From contig CM067084.1 in assembly GCA_034008185.1 (NCBI GenBank), positions 46,389,099-46,453,098 of the forward strand: a DNA stretch of 64,000 nt, written 5' to 3'. The number at the start of each line of letters is the position of its first letter. Positions within the stretch are counted from its first letter, which is position 1. The position numbers and the translations under genes are program-made. A model generated the notes under the pieces. That model did no database searches, had not been told where the DNA came from, and worked only from the letters and a program-made list of their open reading frames with translations. Shown in pieces: positions 13,833 to 25,400 of this stretch. The stretch comes from Gorsachius magnificus (taxonomy: Eukaryota > Chordata > Aves > Pelecaniformes > Ardeidae).

Positions 13833-14137
13833 TTAGGCATCTTTTTCTAAAAATACAGAGACCTATCACTTAAAATTATTTTCTGAGTGGAATGAGGATT
13901 TTCACTCTTTTTGGAAATAGCTCTCTGTTCCCCTTCCAACATTTTGCGTGCCTACTTTTGATTAATATTGGGGGAAATAAAGTGGAAAGTTCAGTTCAGT
14001 TGAGCAGAATAGCTCCTAAAAATAAAACCTGGATGCTAGAGATGCTTGAGTTTTTAGTTCAGCTCATGGACTTTATGCCTAGCTGAGTAGACCTTTGCTC
14101 TGCACCTGGCTCTTATGTTATAAGGTAGTTCCTTTTG

Positions 14138-14166
14138 AAAATAATAATAATAAAAAATTAAAAAAA
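14138..14166. repeat. AAT-rich simple repeat
   Basis: Four ATA/AAT triplets grading into an A-rich run. Confidence 0.8.
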
Positions 14167-14540
14167 GGTTTTGACAGAAATGCACTTCAGTTAGGGTAAT
14201 CTGTCAATTAAGGCTCAGATTTTGCAATTTCTTTACAGACAAAACTCCCATTTAAAGCAAAGATGAGCACTGCCTGAACTCAGGATTGAAGAAGAAGCTG
14301 TTGTGATCATGCAGTCTGACCTCTGTAAGAACAGGGCACTCCTTTTCATTTAGCAATCTGCTGAGCAGCAGCTGTTAAATTTCCAAAACCACCAAAATGC
14401 CTCAAGACACATAGTGTTTGCTTTAAAAATGAGTGTCAGTTCTAATGCATAACCATCTTAAGAAATCTTACTCTTTTTCAGAAGGCAATTACAGGCTTTG
14501 TATTACAGACTGTGATTATTATACTACCCTTCCAAGAAGG

Positions 14541-14561
14541 AAAAAAAAAAAAAAAAAAAAA
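14541..14561. repeat. A21 homopolymer
   Basis: Twenty-one A residues, with no recognisable LINE or SINE body upstream. Confidence 0.9.
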
Positions 14562-15816
14562 CCAAAACAAATTACAATATTTCAGGCCAGCATTTCTCTT
14601 GCTTTATAATGGATTACTTTTGTTTTCAAATCAGTGTCCTCTGATTATAGTCTTGTAAAGTTTCAGCTTTGACAGTCTACAGAAGCAGTTGCAACTTTGA
14701 GAGTTGAAATATATGTCAAGATAATGCACCTGTTTTGTTTAGAAGTAATAACTTTTCCAGGAAATCTAGGAAAGGTAGATGTCATTTGTATTTAAAACTT
14801 GCATCTGAGGTGTAGTCACAGTTCATCAGCACTCAGAGGAATTTGAAACTTGGAAAATACTCTTCCCAATGCAGGGCTAAAAGGGTCATTATCCGTTATG
14901 TGTACAAACCAAGTAAAACAAAAACAATTAAATGGAAAACCCAGTGTAGATTGCAAGCATCGTTTTTATGCATTTGAAAGAATTTATTTTTAAAAGAATT
15001 CTTGGCATGTAGTGCTTCTCACTGGAGTGTTTTTCACTATAGATGGATTTATACAGTCTTATTTATATGTATGTATATGTGCATGTGTATATATTTGAAA
15101 GGACGTCTATGCATGTATTTCCTTGGGGAGCTCTTCACAGCAGCTACAATGGTTAACTCTGGTATAAGTAGATAAAAGGAACTGTTTGAGTTATAAGTAA
15201 TCATTCTTTGTGTGCTATGCCACAACACTTTTCAGTAGTTCTATTTGCATGTAGAGTTTTAATTAAGAGATAACTGTCACTGCAGGTTGACTGCAGAAGG
15301 CTGCAGTATCCAGCAGAGAGATAAATGCCAATGCCAAGTCATACAGGTTGGAGAGCATAGAGGGAGTCCATAATAAAAAACGGGTTTAGAATTAAAACTC
15401 ACTTATTACTAATTTACTGTGTTATACACAGAGAGGAAGAGGTCCAAGATCCAGTTGCTTAGGGTTGTACATACCAGTTGTGGGGTTTGGGGTTTTTTAG
15501 GGAGCTTTTTTGGGTCAATCTGCATGTGATACATTGGAAATTGAAATTTGGGGATGTCAACAGTAAACTTGTTAGGAGGGTATAGGTGCCCTATTTAACA
15601 AGAATGTGTTACAGCTTTCAGCACACTGGGAAGTCCTAGAACAGATTGCAAAGATTCATCTCAGCTTGATTCAAAAGGGCTATAAGTGTCCTTCTGCCTG
15701 TTTGAAAGTGTTTTGGTTTCTAATTAATTTAGCCAGAAGACACTTTATTTCTGACCTTCACAAGCCACTGCCTGTCTGATCCCAGTTTTAAAAGATCCCA
15801 CTAACTGTTTTATTAT

Positions 15817-15834
15817 AAAAAAAAAAAAAAAAAA
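15817..15834. repeat. A18 homopolymer
   Basis: Eighteen A residues in unique AT-rich intron. Confidence 0.9.
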
Positions 15835-18121
15835 GCAGCCTATCTTTTCCTGTTGTGAGGAACAAAGTACAAAATGGTTATATATAGCTACTGTTACTGA
15901 GCCATTATATGTATAACATATTTTTCCACAGTATGTGGTATGGTTTTGGGTTTATATGACATAATAGTGCCATTTAAAATAACATGAAATCTTCATTTCC
16001 ATGAAGTCACCAGCAAAAATCCCATTAATTTAAGTAAAGAAAAGAGATATCTACCTTACAATTTGTAATTTAATAGCATTTTCTTACTGACATTGAAGTC
16101 AGTAAGTACTCTTTACCACTAACTTCAAAATAAGACTCTCCCCCTCTGTCTTTGAGATGCAGATAGAGGAGTTTTTTTCTTCAGTCTCAGTGACAAGGGC
16201 TGCCAAGACTGTGAAAGGAAAAATGCGCTGTTCTGCCATAGCTAAACAGCCTAAACAGAGCTGTCTACTCTTGTATTGCCTTAAGCAGCCATCAGAAGTT
16301 GTATGGAAGAGTTAGGTGTAGGATTTATGCATCCTGATTGAGATGAAAATAATGGCCCTTCAAATTTTTATGGTGAAATTATTTCTGCAAAGTATGTAAC
16401 TTGCAATACAACTTAACGCAAAGTGAATGATAATGCCAGGTTTTGAGAACTAATCTAGGTATATGAACAAAAGTTCAGCATTAAAGAAATTAGTGAAGCA
16501 GCAAAGACCTTCCTAAACTAAAATACGATCTTAAGAATGTAGATTTATAATTACACAAGAAACTAATCAAGGTTTTTCCTTTCTCGTTGGTATCATATTG
16601 CCAGCAAAAAGTCTCTGTTTTAAGAGTTTGAATCTGTTGGGAAGTTTTCATAAGTGCATGTATTTTAGGGCTCTGCAGAGACTTTCTGGGTCATCTATTC
16701 CAGCCTGCCCACCCTGCAACAGCAGGAGATCATTACTACTGTTTCTCTTCCATCCTACTTTTCTCCTAAATGCCATGTTCTGAAAGTGTCCAATGCCATT
16801 TTTTGTAAAATACATATAAGGAAGATGCAGTGTCTAATTTGTCTACGCACCCATTGGTGTTGAAGCAAACTGCTTCTTTAGCATGTGATGGCAGATAAAA
16901 GATGAAAGCTGAGCAGTTGTTGGATTCATTCTTCATACCACAACATACATAAGCTCTAGTGCTGCTAATGGCTTGTTTTTTTAAGGGAAAGGTATTGGTG
17001 ACCTGTATATGACTGTAAGCTGTGGGTTGTGGTCAAGTGGAGGTGTCCCTGAGACTCTGGGGTTGAAGGCACAGCTCTGCCCCCTGCTCCCCCCGGCCCT
17101 TCCCACGCTCTGCGGTAGCTCTCCTCGCTTCCCTGCTCTCATACCTAGGGTGTTAGGCAGCAGCAATTGCCGAGGACCAGCCTTAGACTTACTTAAGCCT
17201 TAATATACTTAATATCGAAATTCCGATGCATGCCTATGCCTCCCATTACTACCAGTCCATTGATGGCAGTCTTCCCCATTGTTTATTTGCTATCTTTTTA
17301 TGGGTTGCACTCATCATACTTGTCCCTTTCAGCTTTGCCATATGTGACATCAGCTCTGCTTCCAACTTCTATTTTATACCATCTTTCAGATCAGCGCTGA
17401 ACTTTGCACAGAACAGTACAATTTTTTTAACATAATTACCTTGTACATATGTATTTAATGTATCCATTATTAGCTCAGGTGTATTTCTTTGTTAATGTTC
17501 TTCTTACAACCAATTTTCTTTGGGTTTTACTTTCTTTGGGGACTCATATTATTTCCTTAGCAAATTTATTCACGTCTTCACATATTACTATATTGAGTCT
17601 GTTCCTGCTGGAGTTTGCCTATATTTGTCACAAATCTTTTTTGTATTTTCACGTGAAATAGGTTTTTCAGAAGTATGTAAAGATAACTGAAAGTCATATG
17701 TTTTCAATTATGAAAATAGCAATAAATTGAAGTGTGTTTGTCCTCAAAAGTAACCTAAAAGATGAGATTTAAGTGCTCTTAAGCCCAGTATACTTTCTCA
17801 TGAAAAAATAATTACTATCTTATATCAAAGTCACATAGTAAACCCAAGAACGTTTGCTTTTTTTAAAGTATAGGCGAGAAAGTCAAAGCAGAACAACAGA
17901 AATTTTTGCTAGATGTAAACCAAAAGAAGCAGAACGGGGGGGAAAAAATCAATACCTGTATTTTTGTGGTTTTCCATAGAATGAAATATTCTTTGCATCA
18001 TCATATGCCTCCAAGCTGTGTGGAAAAAGTATTATAATCAATATAATTGGCTTTTGTCATACTTAATGATTTTTCTGATTTATAAATGTGTTTGTTAAGA
18101 CATCAATAAGAGAGATTAGAG

Positions 18122-19470
18122 ATATCTGTCAGCCTGACCTCGGTACCGGGGAAGATTATGGAGAGGTCCATCTTGAGTGTGCTCACCAGGCACATGGAGG
18201 ACAATCAGGGGATCAGGCCCAGCCAGCATGGGTTCACGAAAGGCAGGTCTTGCCTAACCAACCTGATTTCCTCCTATGACCAGGTGACCTGCCTGGTAGA
18301 TGAGGGAAAGGCTGTGGATGTTGTCTACCTGGACTTCAGCAAAGCCTTTGACACAGTCTCCCATAGCATTCTCCTGGAGAAGCTGGCAGTTCATGGCCTA
18401 GATGGATGTACTCTTTGCTGGGTTAAAAACTGGCTGGATGGCTGAGCCCAGAGAGTCATGGTGAATGGAGCTAAATCCAGTTGGCGGCCGGTCACAAGCG
18501 GTGTCCCCCAGGGCTCAGTTTTAGGGCCGGTCTTGTTTAATATCTTTATCAATGACCTGGATGAGGGGATTGAGTGTGCCCTCAGTAAATTTGCAGATGA
18601 CACCAAACTGGGTGGTAGTGTTGATGTGCTGGAGGGGAGGAGGGCTCTGCAGAGGGACCTGGACAGGCTGGATCGATGGGCCGAGGCCAACTGTATGAGG
18701 TTCAAGAAGGCCAAGTGCCAGGTCCTGCACTTTGGTCACAACAACCCCATGCAGCGCTACAGGCTTGGGGAAGAGTGGCTGGAAAGCTGCCTGGTGGAAA
18801 AAGACCTGGGGGTACTGATTGACAGCCGGCTGAATATGAGCCAGCAGTGTGCCCAGGTGGCCAAGAAGGCCAATGGCATCCTGGCTTGTATCAGGAATAG
18901 TGTGGCCAGCAGGAGTAGGGAAGTGATTGTGCCCCTGTACTTGGTGCTGGTGAGGCCGCACCTCGAATACTGTGTTCAGTTTTGGGCCCCTCACTACAAG
19001 AAAGATGTTGCCTTGCTGGAACAGGTCCAGAGGAGAGCAACCAAGCTGGTGAGGGGTCTGGACACAAGTCATACGAGGAGCGGCTGAGGGAACTGGGGTT
19101 GTTTAGTCTGGAGAAGAGGAGGCTGAGGGGAGACCTTATCGCCCTCTACAACTGCCTGAAAGGAGGCTGTAGCGAGGTGGGGGTCGGCCTCTTCTCCCTG
19201 GTAACAGGTGATAGGATGAGGGGGAATGGTTTGAAGCTGCGCCAGGGCAGGTTTAGGCTAGACATTAGGAAAAACTTCTTCACCGAGAGGGTTGTCAGGC
19301 TCTGGAATGGGCTGCCCAGGGAGGTGGTGGAGTCCTCATCCCTGGAGGTATTTAAAAGAAGGATAGATGAGGTGCTTAGGGACATGGTTTACTGGTGGGA
19401 TGGCAGTGCTAGGTTAACGGTTGGACTCGATGATCTTAAAGGTCTTTTCCAACCGAGGTGATTCTATGAT
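18122..19470 (+). mobile_element. CR1 LINE, 5'-truncated, with nearly intact reverse transcriptase
   Basis: A non-LTR retrotransposon of the CR1 family inserted in the same direction as TENM3. It begins inside the RT domain (SVSLTSVPGKIMERS) and runs to the 3' end, which carries the conserved CR1 tail region (TTGGACTCGATGATCTTAAA) and a short GATTCTATGATT end. Catalytic motifs are readable: motif A YLDFSKAFDTVSH (18329-18367), motif [12 protein letters not shown], and motif C FADD (18590-18601). There are two visible lesions: a TGA stop at 18443-18445 where CR1 normally has Trp, and a one-base loss near 19060 that moves the C-terminal part ([12 protein letters not shown]..) to another frame, ending at 19461. 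The start agrees with common 5' truncation in CR1. No target-site duplication is seen, as usual for CR1. Low damage suggests a fairly recent insertion for a bird CR1. It is non-autonomous as it stands. Subfamily not assigned. Confidence 0.95.
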
Positions 19471-19901
19471 TACCAAATATTTTTAAATGCCTTTCATTCC
19501 ATGTAAAAAAATAATTGAGAGGAATATGCACATCATTTATGATGCTGCTTTCTAGTGTGTTAAGTATTTTTTTTCTTAACGTGTAGCTTATTCTATAAAT
19601 GGCAGTATAGATAGCTATCTCTTTTCAGATGGAATCAAAGAGGAACTAACTGCAGAAACCTGCCAGTGCTGGATGAAGTTGTACAGAAATACGCATCCCA
19701 GCTGGCTGTCCTAGGGTTCTTCTGAAGAATTGGCTCGTATTATAACCAGCTCCCTTTTCTCTGCAGACCATGTAACTTTGTGACAAGAAAGACCTGCCTG
19801 CCAGAATTAGGTTTATTTATAAAAATCAAATCACCAAAGTTGCATCATTTCCTGATGACGTTACAACCCTAATCACCTGATTTTTGCAATAGCAGAGATG
19901 A

Positions 19902-19939
19902 CTGAGTGTAGTAGTGGGAGCTGAGTGTGGTAGTGGGAG
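19902..19939. repeat. 19-bp tandem duplication
   Basis: Two adjacent copies of CTGAGTGTRGTAGTGGGAG (19902-19920, 19921-19939) differing at a single base, so recent. Confidence 0.9.
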
Positions 19940-20400
19940 CTTTGCTAATAGCCCCACGCTTCCCACCCACACCTGAAACGTGGTGTTTTCCGAACTGAGA
20001 AACTCAGTAAGCCAGAGCACCCATGTGATGCTCTTTCCAGGTGGCTGCTCATGGGTGCAGTGCGGTGTCAACTAGCCACATAGCACTGAGACAATTAATG
20101 AATTTGGATAAATGAGGGAATCTACAAAATAATTAAGGGACCATGGACATGACACATTTCAGGCAACAGCATGTTTTGTATGATTACGGTTTGGGTAATC
20201 AAGGCTCTGTTGTGTATGAAAGTTAATGAGCGTAAATTGAGAAGGAGAGAGGAAGCATATTGAGAACAGTGTGGTGCATAAACTCCGTAGGTATTACTGA
20301 GATGCGGATTTGCTTCAGACACTATACATCTGGAACATTACTATAGCTCTCCTCTCTAGTCAGAGAAGTCCAGAGCAAGTAAAGGAGATTGTTCCAAGGT

Positions 20401-20424
20401 AAATAAATAAATAATAAAAATAAT
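20401..20424. repeat. (AAAT)n short simple repeat
   Basis: About three imperfect AAAT units followed by AAT-rich sequence. Confidence 0.75.
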
Positions 20425-22227
20425 CAGAGAGCTAATTTGTATTTGTAAAAAAACACTATTAACTATCATTGTAATTATTCAAAAAATGAAATATAATGGC
20501 TATCTAAATCGTTTTGGGTACATAATAAATAATGCATTAAATACTCCATCAAGAAATAACCACAAATCCAGGTTACTGAAGCAAGCAATGTAAAAAATAA
20601 AGGTGTAGCAAGAAAATCTGGCAGCACTTTATCTTGAACTTGAATATGTGCCCACTCTCTACTTCCAGATTCCCAAGTTGAGCCCTGTAAAATATCATTG
20701 TCCCATCCTTGTTATTTTCCTGACTATAAACCTTGGCTTTCACACAGGAGTCACTTGAGTAATAGTAAGTGCTCACTTTCCTTCCAGAACCAAACCTGAG
20801 TCTTAAAATTGGTAATAATATATATTGTTCTGTTCACTACAAGTTTGAGAAGAGGTAAATGACATGTGAAGGAATTAAGCAAACAGTTTGTGGTGAGGCT
20901 GTCACGGGTTTCTTTCCAGGGCAACCAATTGGTTAGGACTTAACACTGTGTTTTAGAGATCTTTAAGATACTATGTGATGTGATAAACTAAATATGAAAG
21001 AAAAACAAACAAAAAATATCAGTGTGATTCTAGCAGTGTACGAAGTAGATGGAGGGACAGAGAGAAAGTAATTCAAGCTGTTGGTCCCAATATAATTTAT
21101 TGCATTAAACTTAAATATAAGATTGAGAGGTGCTGTACCTCTCAGCTTAACTGTACTACTGAGTACCATAAAAACAAATCATTATATGATGAAAAAAACC
21201 AAACCTCTTTTACTTTAATTTAAATTTAGATTCATAGTTATGAATGGTATCCATGCAGGTTAATCTAATTTTTTTAACATAAAGTCTGTAATAAAGCTGC
21301 TTCATTTTTCTGGTACAATTCCCCACCTACAGGCAACATACTACTTAATTCAAAAGTAGTCCAGCAGTCTTACTCTCACGGAGAGATTTGTGCTGACTAA
21401 ATGCTATAAAGAACCAATATATTCACAGGGTAAATTAGGTAACTCTTTCTGTGCTGCTTACTGGGTTTAATTATTGTTTCATTGAAGGACTAATGGTATC
21501 GTAAAGTTTTATTTAAATCTGTCTTCCTCCATGATGCGTTTATGATACTTTCAAGATGTAGAAATGGGATGTAGTCATTGCATATGCATGTTTTAAAACA
21601 ACTTGTGCAGATGGACTCAAGTTTGACAGGTGAAACATTTTAATAGGTTTTAAATAGTATATCTATCTGAGAAACACTGTTGAAAACTTAAATTCCTATC
21701 AGAATAACTTGTATGGTAGAAATTTAGGGCTGTGGATTTCCCTGTATGTGTGAGCTTGGAAAACTGTTCTTGTTTCCTTGCTTACATGTATTATTTTTTT
21801 TCATAAATAAATTTTAGGTAGGAGTGTCCCACTGAAAGAAGCAGCCCTGTATTTGGCCATATATTTCAGTACTTTTGTTCTGCTTAAAGGCTTAAAAACT
21901 AGAAAATACTGTATTTTCCAAATGGTTGTACAACAAATGTTTCATTTCAGTTGGCACCTATTCCTCTGTCATTCTGTGTTGCAGAGACATTGGAATTCCA
22001 GGTGGTGATAGACACTGTCCATTGAAATAGCAAGTCATGGCATTGTGTTATGTTTTCTAAAGCACTTGAGCCAGTTTATTACATGCTATTGTCATATTTT
22101 CTTTGTCCATCTCTTTTTATTGTTTGAAGTAGGCTATTAGCCTTTCAGTGATGCAAAAAAAATGAATGATTTGTTGTTCATGTGATATCTTGACCCATAT
22201 TTTAAATTTTTTTTATTTTTTTTATAG

Positions 22228-22437
22228 GTCCTCCCATGCCATCCTCCTCATCTAGTCCATCAGTTACTGAACATTTACACTCCCCTCCTCCATCACCCAA
22301 TCTCCATGACAACCAGAGGTGGTTATTAAGTAATAATGCCAGCCAGCCAGTTCAGGACTCTGATACAGATGAGGACTATACTGCCAGCTCATATCTAGTG
22401 CAGACCGGTACTGTTTCAGTGTCTGTCCCAGGTCATG
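22228..22437 (+). CDS. TENM3: TENM3 cassette exon A (cytoplasmic domain, 70 codons)
   Basis: This is an in-frame internal exon of teneurin-3. Seen: a T-rich tract ending in tttatag at 22227, a plausible branch A at 22193 (TTGAC), and a donor gtaaga at 22438. It starts with two bases completing a Gly codon (G|GT) and ends with one base, so it is phase 1-1 and 210 nt long. It can therefore be skipped without shifting the frame. It encodes 70 residues: a Ser run (6-10), a PPPSP stretch (20-24), the segment NQRWLLSNN (29-37), and an acidic patch DSDTDED (44-50) followed by Y51 and Y56. S45 and T47 fit the CK2 consensus. Known: the teneurin N-terminus is cytoplasmic, proline-rich and disordered, and can bind SH3 adaptors. 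Inference: the exon is optional, because the human TENM3 protein as I recall it joins the preceding exon (..SDSEN) directly to exon B. Read-through would add six residues from the first intronic codon and stop at 22463. The phase match with exon B is the main support. TENM2 is the alternative name but less likely. Confidence 0.85.
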
Positions 22438-25400
22438 GTAAGAAGAGGACTCTTTGTCCATAGTTTGAATACCCTTTTATTTTCCATCCTCTTACAAAAT
22501 TGCCTAATAAAAAATAAAGATATCAAAATGGCTTTGTATTTTAAAATGATTTGCCTTTAAATGTTGCAAATAGTGTTTCTACTTTACTGTAGGATAAGCA
22601 AAAGTATAAAATAACTTCTAATATATAAAAGTTATTTTAAAATGCAATACTTATATGGAGCAATAGCCATTAATGATTTAGTATGTAGTGTAATTTGCAG
22701 CAAGTGACTAGCCTTTAGTTGTACTTTTTAAAGGGTAGGCTGAAGTTGATTAAACTGTCATGACGTTTAGCTTCAGAATAATGTAATAGTTATCTTTTAC
22801 TACCTCATCAAGTTCAGCAGGTTCCAGACATTCCTTTAGTTTCCCTGGGGGAGGAGAATGGGATTTGTACATTACTGGATAGGGCACTCTAGACTGAGGA
22901 AAGAGATCTAGAGGAAGAGAGCTGTGTGGTGAGAGAAGGCAACGGTGGCTCCTGAGATGTGTGTCCATGTTTCTCATCCTCCCAACCAATGTGAGGAACC
23001 AACAGGAGTGACAGGTGCTTGAAACACCAGTGCCCACTTTACATCATGCCGTAAGAAACCACATTTTTACATTTTTTTTAACATAAAAAAAATAATAGCC
23101 ACATGGTTCCATTTTTGTTCTATTATTGAACAGATTTTCTTGGGGTAGGCAGACTGGAAGAATAATTTATGAATTCACAGCCCTTCCCCGGTAGATCAGC
23201 AAAGCTTGGAGTAAGCAGCTTTGTTTTCTGAGAACCATTTCTGTCTTTTGATTGTAAAGAACTCTCCTACAGATGAACCACTAGAGGGGGTTTGGAGAAA
23301 TATTTTTCTACAGATTGCATATCAGTTGGCTGGACAGACTTATTTTGCAAAGCAACAACATTAGCTTTGAGCTTCTCTTCCTAGCTTTGAGTGCAGCTTT
23401 GGTGTTGTGTCTAAAAGGCCAATCTGCTAAGAGCAGCTGTGTATGTGAATTTGACAACCTCTTTTTTCTTTTTTTTTTTCCATGTTAGGGGCTTGGATTA
23501 AGGTCTTAAAAATTAGCAATGATAGCTTTATTTTTGCATGTTCAACTTGCTCAATATTTAATCTGTGAAGAACTCAAAAAAATGGTAATACATTCTCATA
23601 ATCAGGGTATGTTTTGAAGATGTCTCCTTTCCTTTATGTCTAGGAACATGACACCTGTTAGAAAATTTATGCATTATCCAAAAGGTAGCCTGGCTTAGTT
23701 CAATAAGTCAATACATTTAGATTACTGCATCTACCAGCCCTTCTTCTAGAAATGAAAAAGGCAAAAGCAAGAGAAAGCTGCTAAAAATTTTGAATAGTTT
23801 GGATGAATGCCTTACACCTCCTAGTCACTTAGGAAGCTAATAAGCGTTCATCATTCCTCTAGGAATTAGCATTTTGCTGCTTCTGAAATTTTCCACAATT
23901 GCTTGCCAGTCTGAGTTCACCAACTTTGAGGAATGTTCCTTAACCCCTTTCATCCCAGACTAGCCAAAATAATTTCAGCTGGTCCCATGGCAAGTCAAGC
24001 CTTGGCCTTTTAGCAGGACAAAATAAGGGAGTTTTTGATAACAAGCAGGACAGATGGTTAACACTGTGGTGTGTGTCGAGAAAGCTGTTGATGGTAGGAC
24101 TTCTGCTAAGCAGAAGGGAAACACAGCATACTCTGTAAGTTTGTGTTCATTTTCCCTTCCCCCCTCACTTCCCGCTGTGCTCCCGTCTCCTCTATCTGCA
24201 GATGTCTGAGATTCACCCCTTCAGTGTATATGTGTGATAGAAAGGCCTGCAGTTTCTGCTTCCCGCTGACAAAGAATTAAATCAATGATATATATACACT
24301 CATAATCTAGTAGTGCTGGCGGTCATATAATACAGCTAATGATCTTTCTCTCTCCGCAAGATCAGACTTGTTTTTAGAAGTGCTTCAACTTGCTAACCAC
24401 AGATACTATATTTGTGATTGTCATAATTTAACTGGGGTTTGTTTGCTTTTCTGCTGGAAAAAGAGATGACCATAGGTGCTCTGGTAGCGGGCTTCCATCC
24501 CTACAGTCAGCTGCAGGATCAGGGTTTGCATTACTTGAAGAAAGGATGCTTTCATCCAGCTCATACATGAATATTGCTTGGAATATCTACTTGATCTGCT
24601 TATGGTTGGTTTCTCATATTTTATGCTGTTAGTCTATTAATGGGGGAAAAAATAAGTTCTTTGTAAAACAAAGAAGAGGAAAATTTAATAATTAAGCTAA
24701 TAATTTCTAAGTTAGCTACAACTTTCTTCTACTTGATGATTTGCATTGTTGTGTAGCCTTTTTACCAGTTTGTGGATCTCTCCAGATCTACCCTAGAAAG
24801 TAAATATAATTTAATTGTGGTCTTTGATACGGTCTTGTTTGACTTTTGTATTTTCTTTAGCCAAAATGGTAAGTAATACAGCATGTGTAGCACTTTCATA
24901 GAAGGAAGGGTTTTTTTCACTAGTTGTCTTTTAATTCATCCAGATGCAAAAGAAGCTTTCCATGCTATCTAACATTAATGGGTGCAAAATAACTCCAGTG
25001 CTCTATTCTGGATGACTTTGTCCAATGTTTATATTGGCAGGGGGTGGGGGATCACTTTGGAAGCATTTAGGATAAAAAGGTACCGACCATAAATAATTAT
25101 ATTATTGAACTGTTTTCAGTTACATTGACTTTATGTGAGTAGCAAGTTAAATTACCCTCTCTTTAGTCTTTGTTTGTTTTCCTTTAGTTTGAGTTCATTT
25201 GATCAATGTAGTTTATTTGATCAACTCCCTCAAAATTTAAAGGATCTGATTATGTATTTAGAATTATATTAATCTAAGCCTTTGGGTTTGATTAGTTTGT
25301 TTTGTGGACCAATGGGAATTAGCTTTCATTTGAGGAATTAGCTGAAAGAGAAATGAGAATTACTAAAATCAGTTATCAAATGCTTGCCACATGAGAAGAA

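Larger units (their letters stand above)
1..22227 (+). other. TENM3: TENM3 intron upstream of exon A (partial)
   Basis: AT-rich intron; its 5' end lies outside the window. If exon A is skipped, the intron continues to 55887. Four CR1-derived segments are listed separately. The remaining stretches (1-1859, 2616-4986, 5758-10140, 10700-18121, 19471-22227) contain no exon or RNA gene that I can recognise, only short tandem duplications, homopolymers and chance ORFs. I looked for the preceding teneurin coding exon, which should end in SDSEN in phase 1, and did not find it. A TGCATG is present at 21585-21590, about 640 nt before exon A. Confidence 0.85.

Noticed and set aside
13471..13869. A 132-codon minus-strand ORF with a Phe/Gly run.
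   Set aside because: The run is produced by the C10-A19 homopolymer. The rest has no recognisable motif, and other frames over the same GC-richer stretch are equally open.
16665..16790. A short stretch (tgggtcatctattccagcct) resembling the antisense 3' region of an old CR1.
   Set aside because: Only one short block is similar and neither the RT nor the tail repeat is visible, so it is too weak to annotate.
18521..19072. A 183-codon minus-strand ORF.
   Set aside because: It is the antisense shadow of the CR1 reverse-transcriptase coding strand.
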